This document shows positions 26,840 through 34,880 of a DNA stretch of 64,000 nucleotides, one piece after another. Made by a program: the position numbers and the translations under genes. How positions within the stretch are numbered: position 1 is the first letter of the stretch; the number at the start of each line of letters is the position of its first letter. The notes under the pieces were generated by a model, which did no database searches, was not told where the DNA came from, and saw only the letters and a program-made list of their open reading frames with translations. The stretch spans positions 1-64,000 of the forward strand of contig NZ_LSAZ01000043.1 in the NCBI RefSeq assembly GCF_001584325.1. Direction: 5' to 3'. The DNA is from Bacillus nakamurai (GTDB lineage: Bacteria; Bacillota; Bacilli; Bacillales; Bacillaceae).

Positions 26840-27871
26840 TTAAGACCGGCACAATTCGCTCAAAACGGTTTTTACGTCGGTCAGCCCCTTCAGCATCCCT
26901 GCGGACTGGCCCGCCCATAAAGACATATAATCCGCATCTTCGGATTGTAACGCGTGCCGGCGCATCGGCTTTGTCAGCGTGTTATGCAGCGGGTAAGGAA
27001 GCGTATTCTCTTCTTCCGCTTCATATGTTTTCATAAACTGATTGACAATTCCTCTCGCCTGTTTTCCGGAAAACAGTGAGGTCAGCCGCGTGTCAGCCCC
27101 TTCCGCCTCGGCAATGGCCTGTTTGTAAGCCGGAGAGGCGCTGCTTTCTTCACAAAGGAGAAACGGCGTGCCGATTTGAACGCCGTCAGCACCTAAACAC
27201 CTGGCTGCCTGAACGCCGCGATGGTCAAAAATGCCGCCTGCCGCAATGACAGGAACGTTCAGCGCATCGGCCGCCTGCGGAATCAGCGCCATAAGGCCGA
27301 GGGCGGGTTCTCCTTTTGCCGGCAGAAAAGACCCGCGATGCCCGCCAGCTTCAATCCCTTGCAATACCACGGCGTCCATTCCCCGTTTTTCAAGTGCTGC
27401 CGCTTCTTCTGCAGTTGTGGCTGTTCCGAAAAGGAAGCAGCCGCTGTCCTTCAGCTTTTGAACCGTTTCTTCCGGCGGCAGGCCGAAGGTGAATGAGCAC
27501 GCTTTTACCCGGAAGCGGATAAGCAGCTCAACTTTCTCCTCAAAATCCTTCCAATCCTCTTCAAGTATAGAAAATGGCTGAGCCTCATCGGCCATCGGAA
27601 TGCTCGCCTTCCATTTTTCAAATACCCCTGCCTCCGGCGTCTCTCTTTCTTCAGGAACGAAAAGATTCACCTGAAAGGAGCGGTTTGTTTTCTGCTGCAT
27701 CTCGATTATCTGTTGTTCAAGGGATATCGGGCTGACATATCCGGATGCAAGGCTGCCGAGCGCTCCCTCATTTGATACGGCCGAAGCCAGGCTCGGCGTG
27801 ACAAGCCCTCCGGCCATCGGCGCCTGAATGACGGGTTTTGTTAGTGATAATGCATTCATCCATTCACTCAT
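26840..27871 (-). CDS. Nitronate monooxygenase / 2-nitropropane dioxygenase family FMN enzyme
   Basis: A 343-residue TIM-barrel flavoprotein. Markers are PVIQAPMAGGLVTPSLASAVSNEGALG at the N terminus, the phosphate-binding VPVIAAGGIFDHRGV (around 215-230) and EAGGHRG with the conserved histidine (around 178-184) of class I nitronate monooxygenases. The enzymes oxidise propionate-3-nitronate and alkyl nitronates; some paralogs are enoyl-ACP reductases (FabK) or dehydrogenases. The start at 27871 follows GGAGGAG. It sits 17 bases downstream of yugU on the same strand, an arrangement suggesting operon readthrough. Confidence 0.85.
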   Translation of the reverse strand: MSEWMNALSLTKPVIQAPMAGGLVTPSLASAVSNEGALGSLASGYVSPISLEQQIIEMQQKTNRSFQVNLFVPEERETPEAGVFEKWKASIPMADEAQPFSILEEDWKDFEEKVELLIRFRVKACSFTFGLPPEETVQKLKDSGCFLFGTATTAEEAAALEKRGMDAVVLQGIEAGGHRGSFLPAKGEPALGLMALIPQAADALNVPVIAAGGIFDHRGVQAARCLGADGVQIGTPFLLCEESSASPAYKQAIAEAEGADTRLTSLFSGKQARGIVNQFMKTYEAEEENTLPYPLHNTLTKPMRRHALQSEDADYMSLWAGQSAGMLKGLTDVKTVLSELCRS

Positions 27872-27888
27872 CAATGTTCTCCTCCGTT

Positions 27889-28287
27889 TCAGTCTATTAT
27901 TTTGATATAACACGTCCGGTTTCTCGGACCGTCAAATTCGCAGAAATAAATGCCCTGCCACGTACCGAGAATCAAGCGGCCATCATCAATGATGACATGC
28001 TGGGATGCACCGATTGTGCTTGCTTTCATATGAGCTGCCGTATTCCCCTCCATATGCCGGTCCAGCTCATGATCCCACGGATAGATCTCATCAAATCTTC
28101 TGAGCATATCTCTCTTCACATCCGGATCAGCATTTTCATTAATGGTGATGCCGGCGGTTGTATGAGGGCAGTATATAAGCGCTAAGCCGTTTTTCACTCC
28201 TGTTACGCTGAGAAACGCCTCGGCTTCATGTGTGATGTCTATCATTTCATCCCGCTTGTTTGTTCTGATCTGCAATGTTTTCAGCAT
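27889..28287 (-). CDS. yugU: UPF0047 family protein YugU
   Basis: A 132-residue protein of the UPF0047 (YjbQ/YugU) family: [27 protein letters not shown] contains the conserved His and Asn, [19 protein letters not shown] the conserved HMEGN-AAH signature, and [16 protein letters not shown] the C-terminal motif. Some members have thiamin phosphate synthase-like activity or sensitivity to oxidative stress, but function is uncertain. The ATG at 28287 behind AAAGGAG gives the usual length; upstream in-frame sequence is not coding. A possible SigB promoter is upstream. Confidence 0.92.
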   Translation of the reverse strand: MLKTLQIRTNKRDEMIDITHEAEAFLSVTGVKNGLALIYCPHTTAGITINENADPDVKRDMLRRFDEIYPWDHELDRHMEGNTAAHMKASTIGASQHVIIDDGRLILGTWQGIYFCEFDGPRNRTCYIKIID

Positions 28288-28340
28288 GAGAATGCTCCTT
28301 TCTTTTCCTCTTCCTACTCCATATTCGTTCTGTATTGTTC

Positions 28341-28366
28341 TTTTCCTGTCGAACGGCGTCATAAAC
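28341..28366 (-). promoter_or_regulatory. Possible SigB promoter of yugU
   Basis: The minus strand has GTTTAT (28361-28366) and GGAAAA (28341-28346) 14 bases apart, resembling the general-stress SigB pattern GTTTAA, 13-15, GGGTAT with two deviations. In B. subtilis I recall yugU as a SigB-dependent gene, which supports but does not prove it. Confidence 0.4.
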
Positions 28367-28403
28367 TTGATTCACAAAAAACTTCAGCCGTGGACTGAAG
28401 TTT

Positions 28404-30065
28404 TCACCATACATATACTCGTGTTTCATAAGGCTTTAAAAGGAAGGACGTCACATGCCGATGATATTTCGGTTCCGTGTTTGCCAAAACGAGTGAAACG
28501 GAATCAAGCGGAAATCCCGGGTGTCTGTATAAGGCTGGCGTTTTCGTCAGATTTGTTATGATAAGTGCGGTTTCTCCGGCGCTTTTTCGCAAATACGCGA
28601 AGATTTGCCGATCTTCCGGCAAGAGCAATTCATATCTCCCGGTGATCAGCACATCATGCTTTTTTCTGAGGGCGATTAATTTGCTGTAGAAATGATAAAC
28701 AGATGTTTGATCCTTTATTTGCGATGCAGCATTCAGCCATGTATGGTTTGGGTTTACGCCGATCCATGGGGAAGCCGTTGAGAACCCGGCATACTCACCG
28801 CCGTTCCATTGCATCGGAGTTCTTGAATTGTCCCGGCCCTTTTTCCAGATGACCTTCATCACTTCTTCATTGGGAACGCCGCGGGATGTCTCGATTTCAT
28901 ATTGCCGCTTTATCGCGACATCATCATAATCATCAATGGAAGGAAACGAGACGTTGGTCATCCCGAGTTCCTGTCCCTGATAGATAAACGGCGTGCCTTT
29001 CATCAGAAAGTACACAGCGGCGAGTGCTTTGGCGCTTTCTGTCAGAAATAAGCTGTCATCGCCCCAAACGGATACGGAACGGGGCTGGTCGTGGTTTTCC
29101 ATAAATAAAGCGTTCCAGCCTTTTCCTTCCAGACTGTTCTGCCATCTGGACAAAATGTCTTTAAATGCGGGAATACAAATACGTTCATCTGCATCCGTAT
29201 CCCACAGGCCGAGATGTTCGAATTGAAAAATCATGTCAAAGACGCCGGATTCTTCACCTGCCCACTCAGCTGCTTCATCGGCACTTACGCCGTTTGCCTC
29301 TCCGACCGTCATGATCGGATAGCGCGAAAATGTTTCCCGCTTCAATTCTGTTAACATTTCCATGATTCCATCCGCATTCATATGATACGGGAAGGAAGGG
29401 ACGTAAGGAAGGCTATCGGGATTCGGCAGATCGGGGAGCCCGGCTTTTTTCTTAATGTGGGATATGGCGTCCACCCGAAAGCCGTCTATGCCTTTATCAA
29501 GCCACCAGCGGATGATCTCATAAACGGCTTGCCTCATATTTTGGTTTTCCCAATTTAAATCCGGCTGTTTTTTATCAAACAGGTGTAGGTAATATTGGTC
29601 TGTTTTCTCGTCGTATTGCCATGCTGAACCGCCGAAAATGCTTTCCCAGTTGTTCGGCTCTTTGCCCTTTTTTCCGTCTTTCCAAATGTACCAGTCCCGT
29701 TTGTGTGAATCTTTGCCTGAGCGTGATTCAATGAACCAGGGGTGCTCATCGCTCGTATGATTTACGACAAGGTCTATGATCAGCTTCATTCCGAGGTCAT
29801 GAATGTCGGCGAGCAGCTGATCAAAATCCTCCATTGTCCCGAATTCGCTTAAGATTCTTTTGTAATCGCGAATATCGTAGCCGTTATCTGCGCCGGGCGA
29901 GTCGAAAACGGGACAAAGCCAAATCACGTCCGCCCCTAAGCCTTTTATGTAGCGGAGCTTTGACCTGATCCCGTTTATATCGCCGATTCCGTCGCCATTT
30001 GAATCCATAAAGCTGCGGGGATAGATTTGATACACAACCGCTGTTTTCCACCAAGCCGTTTTCAT
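28404..30065 (-). CDS. yugT: Oligo-1,6-glucosidase/alpha-glucosidase YugT (GH13)
   Basis: A 553-residue glycoside hydrolase of family GH13, starting at ATG 30065 behind AAAGGAG. The TIM barrel carries region I (LVVNHTSDEHPW), region II DGFRVDAISH with the catalytic nucleophile Asp (about 199), region III VGEANGV with the acid/base Glu and region IV MENHDQPR. The Val after Glu in region III and overall similarity to oligo-1,6-glucosidases (MalL/YcdG) predict cytoplasmic cleavage of isomaltose-type or maltose-type oligosaccharides. Substrate preference is not resolved. No sugar transporter or regulator neighbours it. Confidence 0.92.
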   Translation of the reverse strand: MKTAWWKTAVVYQIYPRSFMDSNGDGIGDINGIRSKLRYIKGLGADVIWLCPVFDSPGADNGYDIRDYKRILSEFGTMEDFDQLLADIHDLGMKLIIDLVVNHTSDEHPWFIESRSGKDSHKRDWYIWKDGKKGKEPNNWESIFGGSAWQYDEKTDQYYLHLFDKKQPDLNWENQNMRQAVYEIIRWWLDKGIDGFRVDAISHIKKKAGLPDLPNPDSLPYVPSFPYHMNADGIMEMLTELKRETFSRYPIMTVGEANGVSADEAAEWAGEESGVFDMIFQFEHLGLWDTDADERICIPAFKDILSRWQNSLEGKGWNALFMENHDQPRSVSVWGDDSLFLTESAKALAAVYFLMKGTPFIYQGQELGMTNVSFPSIDDYDDVAIKRQYEIETSRGVPNEEVMKVIWKKGRDNSRTPMQWNGGEYAGFSTASPWIGVNPNHTWLNAASQIKDQTSVYHFYSKLIALRKKHDVLITGRYELLLPEDRQIFAYLRKSAGETALIITNLTKTPALYRHPGFPLDSVSLVLANTEPKYHRHVTSFLLKPYETRVYVW

Positions 30066-30125
30066 ACAGCCACTCCTTTCTTTACACAATATGAAGAAGC
30101 AGGCTAAAGAAGCATATATTTCAGA

Positions 30126-30160
30126 AAAAAAAGCCTCTTGCAGCCGGCAAGAGACTTCTT
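30126..30160 (-). terminator. Strong terminator-like hairpin in the yugT leader
   Basis: On the minus strand AAGTCTCTTGC pairs with GCAAGAGGCTT and is followed by eight T residues. It is 65-95 bases upstream of the yugT start and downstream of the yugS terminator, so it would end an RNA originating within 30160-30306 or attenuate yugT. Confidence 0.8.
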
Positions 30161-30306
30161 ATGGTATTTAACTTGAACGCCGCTGCCCCCGAGATTTCCG
30201 TTCCGAATTCTGCGCTCTCTTACGTATTGAGATGAGCGGATCCATTTTTTGGCGTACGTACAGCAAGGAACTGAAAACATTCGCCACGCCGTTTCATCCT
30301 GTATCC
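30160..30306 (-). ncRNA. Candidate structured leader RNA or small RNA upstream of yugT
   Basis: About 150 bases between the yugS terminator and the hairpin at 30126-30160 contain several pairable segments on the minus strand (GGCGT with ACGCC; GCTCATCTC with GAGAGC) but no credible ORF. It does not fit TPP, SAM, lysine, purine, ydaO, M-box or T-box signatures that I know. A promoter was not identified with confidence, so this is only a candidate. Confidence 0.3.
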
Positions 30307-30336
30307 TGCCGCATAAAAAAGCCGCGTGAGGCGGCG
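30307..30336 (-). terminator. Terminator of yugS
   Basis: AAGCCGCCGCC and GCGGCTTTTTTATG form a GC-rich hairpin with T run on the minus strand just after the yugS stop. Confidence 0.87.
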
Positions 30337-30338
30337 GC

Positions 30339-31628
30339 TTAGTAGTCTGTTTTTTTTATTTCGACAAAACGGATATGATGGTCCTCGGCTTCAAGCACCT
30401 TAAACTCGCATCCTTCGGCGTGAAATACATCTCCGTTTTCCAGCTCCATTTTTTGTGTCAGCAGCCAGCCAGCAATTGTGTCGATATCCTCATTCTCGAT
30501 GGCGATATCAAGCAGGTCGTTCACTTCGTCTATCAGCGCCTTCCCGTCCATCACATAATGGTGTTCGCCTTTTTTGACGATATGCGGCATTTCATCCTGA
30601 TCATATTCATCCCGAATCTCACCGACGATTTCCTCCAAAATATCTTCGACGGTGACAAGCCCCGCCGTGCCGCCGTATTCATCGACGAGTATGGCCATAT
30701 GAATCCGCTCCTTCTGCATGCGTATAAGAAGCTCTTGTACAGGAATGCTTTCAATAACCCTGATGACCGGGCGCATAATTTCTTTTAATTGAATGGAACG
30801 TCCGAGGAAATACGCCTTAAATAAGTCCTTATTGTTAATAATGCCGAGAATATGGTCTTTATCTTCCTTAATGACCGGGTAACGTGTGTAGCGTTCGTTG
30901 ATAATCAAGTGAATGGCTTCATCAGCCGATTGATCAAGCGAAATGGCGGCGATTTCGGTACGCGGCACCATGATTTCCCGCGCAACACGATTATCGAATT
31001 CAAATATTTTATTGACATAACGGAATTCTGACTGGTTGATTTGTCCTTTTTTATAGCTTTCGGACAAAATCAGCCGCAATTCCTCTTCACTGACAACAAC
31101 TTCATGTTCTTTGACCGAGTGAAAGCCGAACAGTTTGACCAAAAAACCGGCTGAGCCGTTTAACAGCTTGATAAACGGATACATCACTTTATAAAAAAGA
31201 ATAAGCGGTTTGGCCGTCCATAAGCTGACGGCTTCAGCCTTTTGAATCGAAATCGTTTTCGGCGCAAGCTCGCCAATGACGACATGCAGGTACGTAACGG
31301 TGATAAATGCCGCAATGAAGGTGACGACGTGCGTAATGGATGCCGGCATTCCGATCAGATGAAAAACAGGATGAAGAATCCGCTGAATCGTCGGTTCCCC
31401 GAGCCAGCCGAGCCCGAGCGCCGTAATCGTAATGCCAAGCTGGCACGCTGATAAATATTCGTCCAAATTAGAGATGACCCTATGGGCGGCAAGCGCCCGG
31501 CTGTCACCGCTTTCGACCAGCTCTGAAATTTTCGAACCGCGTATTTTAACAATCGCAAATTCCGCGGCCACAAAGATGGCCGTTAATCCGATTAACAGCA
31601 TAATGAGAATCAGTTTTAAAATAAGCAA
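30339..31628 (-). CDS. yugS: CNNM/HlyC-CorC family membrane protein YugS
   Basis: A 429-residue protein with an N-terminal DUF21/CNNM membrane domain (about 1-185, four helices, FVAAEFAIVKIRG, LGITITALGLGWLGEP), a CBS-domain pair (about 205-325; MVPRTEI... and DEYGGTAGLVTVEDILEEI) and a CorC_HlyC FAD-like C domain (about 340-425). Members export Mg2+ or Co2+ or modulate Mg2+ homeostasis; the exact ion for YugS is not known. The start is TTG, 43 bases after the yugP stop. The gap includes a 23-base hairpin with a strong Shine-Dalgarno sequence on its far side, discussed as a finding. Confidence 0.93.
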   Translation of the reverse strand: MLILKLILIMLLIGLTAIFVAAEFAIVKIRGSKISELVESGDSRALAAHRVISNLDEYLSACQLGITITALGLGWLGEPTIQRILHPVFHLIGMPASITHVVTFIAAFITVTYLHVVIGELAPKTISIQKAEAVSLWTAKPLILFYKVMYPFIKLLNGSAGFLVKLFGFHSVKEHEVVVSEEELRLILSESYKKGQINQSEFRYVNKIFEFDNRVAREIMVPRTEIAAISLDQSADEAIHLIINERYTRYPVIKEDKDHILGIINNKDLFKAYFLGRSIQLKEIMRPVIRVIESIPVQELLIRMQKERIHMAILVDEYGGTAGLVTVEDILEEIVGEIRDEYDQDEMPHIVKKGEHHYVMDGKALIDEVNDLLDIAIENEDIDTIAGWLLTQKMELENGDVFHAEGCEFKVLEAEDHHIRFVEIKKTDY

Positions 31629-31633
31629 AAAAA

Positions 31634-31656
31634 CCCCTACCGCAAACGGTAAGGGG
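31634..31656 (-). promoter_or_regulatory. Hairpin between Shine-Dalgarno and start codon of yugS
   Basis: Minus strand CCCCTTACCG pairs with CGGTAGGGG (nine pairs, one bulged U, loop UUUG) and is followed by seven T residues that run into the TTG start. A perfect AAGGAGGTGG (31657-31666) lies directly upstream of the hairpin. It could be a terminator of yugP, a translational spacer, or both. Confidence 0.7.
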
Positions 31657-31670
31657 CCACCTCCTTCGTG

Positions 31671-32348
31671 TTAATTCTCATCACGACCATTCAAGAAGAT
31701 CATCACAAAACGAAGCAGCTCGAATAATGAAACGAGCGCCGCAGCCACATACGTTAACGCGGCGGCGTTCAGCACTTTATTCACGCCGTGTTCTTCACTG
31801 TTTCGGATGAATCCTTCTGACACGATAATCCGCTTCGCCCTCGCGCTGGCGTTGAACTCAACAGGCAGCGTGACAAGCTGGAAAAAGACGGCGGCTGAAA
31901 ACAAAATAATGCCGAGGCCGATTAAATTCAAGCTGCCCAAGAGCATACCGCCCAAAAAAAGCAAAGGGGCGACACCCGAGGCAAAATTGACGACCGGAAA
32001 TATTTTGTGCCGCAGCACAAGCGCACCATATGATTCCTGATGCTGCAAGGCATGTCCGACTTCATGGGAAGCGACGGAAATGGCGGAAATGGAGCGCCCG
32101 TAATATACTGGTTCGGATAAACGCACCACCCGCTCCGTCGGGTCGTAATGGTCTGTTAAAGTGCCTCTCACCGGTTCAACCGGCACATCATATAAACCGT
32201 TTATATCAAGAATCCGTCTTGCCGTTTCCGCCCCCGTCCGCTGACTTGAGGCTTCCACGTCTGAGTATTTTTGAAAATTGCTTTTCACTTTAAATTGTGC
32301 CCAAAACGATAAACCCAATGCAGCGATTGTTAAAATGATAAACAGCAT
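31671..32348 (-). CDS. yugP: Membrane zinc metallopeptidase YugP
   Basis: A 225-residue membrane protein of the YugP (neutral zinc metallopeptidase-like) family. There is one N-terminal helix (1-19), then the zinc-binding signature ISVASHEVGHALQHQESYG (HExxH at about 95-99), then three or four more transmembrane segments and a long C terminus. Substrate unknown. The ATG has only a modest AGGA-type Shine-Dalgarno sequence. It lies upstream of yugS on the same strand, so partial readthrough is likely. Confidence 0.92.
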   Translation of the reverse strand: MLFIILTIAALGLSFWAQFKVKSNFQKYSDVEASSQRTGAETARRILDINGLYDVPVEPVRGTLTDHYDPTERVVRLSEPVYYGRSISAISVASHEVGHALQHQESYGALVLRHKIFPVVNFASGVAPLLFLGGMLLGSLNLIGLGIILFSAAVFFQLVTLPVEFNASARAKRIIVSEGFIRNSEEHGVNKVLNAAALTYVAAALVSLFELLRFVMIFLNGRDEN

Positions 32349-32392
32349 ATTATCCTCTTCCTTTTTTTTATATCGTACTTTCTGCTTATATA

Positions 32393-32656
32393 TTATTTTA
32401 AAGAATGTTCCCTATCCTGTACAGAAATCCGCTTCTTTTTTCTGACAGGAATCAAACCTCCCGCCAGTATTAAAAAGCTTCCGGCCAGCGCTAAATAAAA
32501 CGGAAGCGTCCCTATCACGCTTTTCATAAAAACAGGCCATGAAAAATCACCGGACATGTGGTTATATGCATTCAAATCAAGAATAAGCAGCACGGCCGCA
32601 GAAGCGAGCAGCTGCGCTCCGGCCAGCACCGCCGCGGCCTTTCCAATGACTGTCAT
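32393..32656 (-). CDS. Small two-helix membrane protein (unrecognised)
   Basis: An 87-residue protein starting MTVIGKAAAVLAGAQLLASA, with two clear transmembrane helices (about 4-25 and 44-68) joined by an extracytoplasmic loop containing LNAYNHMSGDFSW, and a basic C-terminal tail (VRKKKRISVQDREHSLK). The ATG at 32656 with a weak GGGTGGGG Shine-Dalgarno sequence is preferred; the open frame continues 37 codons further but that part reads as the antisense of the mstX leader. It is divergent from mstX-kchO. No family was recognised. Confidence 0.65.
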   Translation of the reverse strand: MTVIGKAAAVLAGAQLLASAAVLLILDLNAYNHMSGDFSWPVFMKSVIGTLPFYLALAGSFLILAGGLIPVRKKKRISVQDREHSLK

Positions 32657-32781
32657 CTGCCCCACCCTTTTCGGTCCGCTTTCTTTAGCATATGAAAAAA
32701 AGCGGATGAATATGTTTTCACCGATTTTAGAAAGACAAACTGGGACATACTGTATAAAAAAAGACACAGGTGTGATACATC

Positions 32782-33036
32782 ATGAAAGTGACAAACGGAG
32801 AGAAAGAACAGCTGAGCACTGCCATAGACCGCATGAATGAGGGGCTTGACGTCTTCATCCAGCTTTATAACGAATCAGAAATTGACGAGCCTCTCATTCA
32901 GTTTGAAGATGAAACTGCCGAACTGATAAAACAGGCGCGTCAGTTGTACGGCCAAGAGAAGCTGAATAAAAAATTAAACGCCATAATTAAACAAATCTTA
33001 TCCATTTCTCTGTCGGAAGAAGAGCAGGACGAATGA
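32782..33036 (+). CDS. mstX: Mistic homolog MstX
   Basis: An 84-residue acidic, helix-rich protein (about four short helices) corresponding to the short form of Mistic, known to associate with membranes without a signal and to help integrate the downstream potassium channel. B. subtilis Mistic is 110 residues; here the upstream codons that could encode an N-terminal extension (KKDTGVIHHESDK) are out of frame, so only the short form can be made. AGGTG precedes the ATG. Its stop overlaps the start of kchO (ATGA), implying translational coupling. Confidence 0.93.
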   Translation: MKVTNGEKEQLSTAIDRMNEGLDVFIQLYNESEIDEPLIQFEDETAELIKQARQLYGQEKLNKKLNAIIKQILSISLSEEEQDE

Positions 33037-34019
33037 AGTCAAACCGCGTTCTCATTTCTTGGCTGCGATGGCCGTTATATATCCGTATCGGATTGATCAT
33101 TATCGCCTTGATTTTATTGTTCGGACAATTGATTTACATATTGGAGCCGAAGCAGTTTCCATCTGTTTTTGAAGGGATTTGGTGGGCGGTCATCACAGTA
33201 TCCACAGTCGGCTATGGGGATTATGTCCCGAAGACTCCTCTCGGGAAGATCGCCGGTATGGTGCTTGTGTTAAGCGGCGCGAGTTTTGTGACCGCCTATT
33301 TCGCCACGCTTGCCACAGCTGCATTCAGAAAGCAGCACCGCTATGTGGAGGGGAAGGTTGCCTTTAAAGGCCGGGAGCACGTGATTATCATCGGGTGGAA
33401 TGAGAAGTCGAATATGCTGCTGGAAGAGCTCCAGCGGGCTGCTCCGTCAAAAACGGTCGTATTGATTGACGATTCATTACGAGAGGGCCCGCTCATTGAA
33501 AATGTCCATTTTATTCGCGGCCATGCGGCTGATGACAGCACATTGAACAGGGCGAATATTGCCGCAGCGGATACCGTCATCCTCACAGCCGACCAGGAAA
33601 AAAACGAAGCGGAGGCCGATATGCTTTCCGTATTAACGCTGCTCGCCATCAAGGGGCTGAATCCGTCCGTTTATTGCATCACGGAGATTTTAACGGAACG
33701 GTATGTGAAAAATGCAGAACGCGCCGGAGCCAGCAAAATCATCGGTACGTCACGCCTTTTAAGCCGGGTGATGTTTGAGCATTACCGGGTAAAGCTGCAG
33801 CTGGCTGAGCCGCAAAAGCTATCTGATTTGACGTTAGAGAAAAAGGTCCGCATCATTCCCGTTCCTGATGAATTAAAGAATAAATCCTATCATGACTGCG
33901 TTCTCTATTTTCTTAAACGGAATACGACGATTATCGGCATTCAAAAAGAGGAGGGGCCGATGCTTACCCCTCCTCTTTCATATCAAGTGCTCAGCTCAGA
34001 TTTGTTTCTGGCGCTTTAA
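33033..34019 (+). CDS. kchO: Potassium channel KchO (YugO)
   Basis: A 328-residue two-transmembrane K+ channel: M1 (about 14-36), pore loop with selectivity filter TVSTVGYGD (about 56-64), M2 (about 76-98), then a cytoplasmic RCK/TrkA-N domain (about 110-235; VIIIGWNEKSN nucleotide site) and RCK-C. In B. subtilis YugO carries the potassium efflux behind biofilm electrical signalling and is regulated through the SinR-controlled mstX operon. Its ATG overlaps mstX by four bases. Its 3' end overlaps the convergent yugN by four bases with no terminator between. Confidence 0.94.
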   Translation: MKSNRVLISWLRWPLYIRIGLIIIALILLFGQLIYILEPKQFPSVFEGIWWAVITVSTVGYGDYVPKTPLGKIAGMVLVLSGASFVTAYFATLATAAFRKQHRYVEGKVAFKGREHVIIIGWNEKSNMLLEELQRAAPSKTVVLIDDSLREGPLIENVHFIRGHAADDSTLNRANIAAADTVILTADQEKNEAEADMLSVLTLLAIKGLNPSVYCITEILTERYVKNAERAGASKIIGTSRLLSRVMFEHYRVKLQLAEPQKLSDLTLEKKVRIIPVPDELKNKSYHDCVLYFLKRNTTIIGIQKEEGPMLTPPLSYQVLSSDLFLAL

Positions 34020-34420
34020 TGCAAAAGGATGTCTTCAAGCTCTTTAACGAGCGACACGCCGATATCTTCAAATGAACGGTCAATCTCCGCATCGCGTCTT
34101 TCCGGCTCAGAAAATTGCTGGAATAACGATTCAAAAACACCGCCGCCGGCGAAGTCATCCGTATGTTTCCGATACACATGCCGCAGCAAAAAGGGCGTGC
34201 CGATCGTGACAGCGGCGCCGCGCTCATCAAGCCGTCCCTTAATTGCTTCAACGGGGATTCGCAAAAATAAATAGCCGTCATTATCGGTAATCTTGTAATC
34301 GAAGAAACCCCGTTCGTACTCCCAGCCGCCGCCGATGACATAACCAATCGGTTTCATGACCTGTTCCAGTTCGCGGAGTAAAAAAGATTGGCCTTCAAGT
34401 GAAGATGGTATGCTGATCAT
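34016..34420 (-). CDS. yugN: YugN-like family protein
   Basis: A 134-residue soluble protein of the YugN-like family: N-terminal MISIPSSLEGQSFLLRELEQVMKPIGYVIGGGWEYERGFFDYKI, with the conserved glycine cluster and Tyr/Glu. Function is unknown. The ATG follows AAAAAGGAGC. It lies downstream of yugM on the same strand. Length and order match B. subtilis yugN, between kchO and yugM. Confidence 0.88.
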   Translation of the reverse strand: MISIPSSLEGQSFLLRELEQVMKPIGYVIGGGWEYERGFFDYKITDNDGYLFLRIPVEAIKGRLDERGAAVTIGTPFLLRHVYRKHTDDFAGGGVFESLFQQFSEPERRDAEIDRSFEDIGVSLVKELEDILLH

Positions 34421-34442
34421 GGTTCACATGCTCCTTTTTCCT

Positions 34443-34814
34443 TTATCGTCCCCGCTCCGCTCCATCTTCATACGGCTTAGGGGAAGAATCCGGCGGGACA
34501 GCCGTATTCCTCGAACGCGTCATAAGGGAAATGGCGCATTCGATTAGAAAATACGCAAAAAGAGCCGCCAAAGAGCCTGCTTGCGCGTTTGATAAGAAAA
34601 AGAAAACGGCGGCATATAAACCGAGCTTCATCATAAGAGAGTGCATGCGGCCAAGCTTCAGCTTGAGACGAACCGCGTCTGTAAAGAGGCCGAGGGGAAA
34701 GGCGAGAAAAAGGATTGTCTGCAAGAAGACAGCCGGAGAGTGACTCATAACCAGAGAGAAAACGGCGGCAGAACAGGCAGAAATGACGGCATGCTTCCAA
34801 ACATTTCGTATCAA
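34443..34814 (-). CDS. yugM: Integral membrane protein YugM
   Basis: A 123-residue membrane protein with three or four transmembrane segments, starting at TTG 34814 (reading MIRNVWKHAVISACSAAVFSLVM) behind GAAGGGTG. The open frame extends 15 codons upstream to an ATG at 34859 with no ribosome-binding site, so the shorter form is preferred. Function unknown. The C-terminal tail is proline-rich, acidic and hydrophilic (PDSSPKPYEDGAERGR). Identified by position next to yugN and pgi. Confidence 0.78.
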   Translation of the reverse strand: MIRNVWKHAVISACSAAVFSLVMSHSPAVFLQTILFLAFPLGLFTDAVRLKLKLGRMHSLMMKLGLYAAVFFFLSNAQAGSLAALFAYFLIECAISLMTRSRNTAVPPDSSPKPYEDGAERGR

Positions 34815-34880
34815 TTCATGATCACACCCTTCACGGTTTGAAAAAAGCTGACCCGTCATACGTCGGGCCAGCCTTTCATT

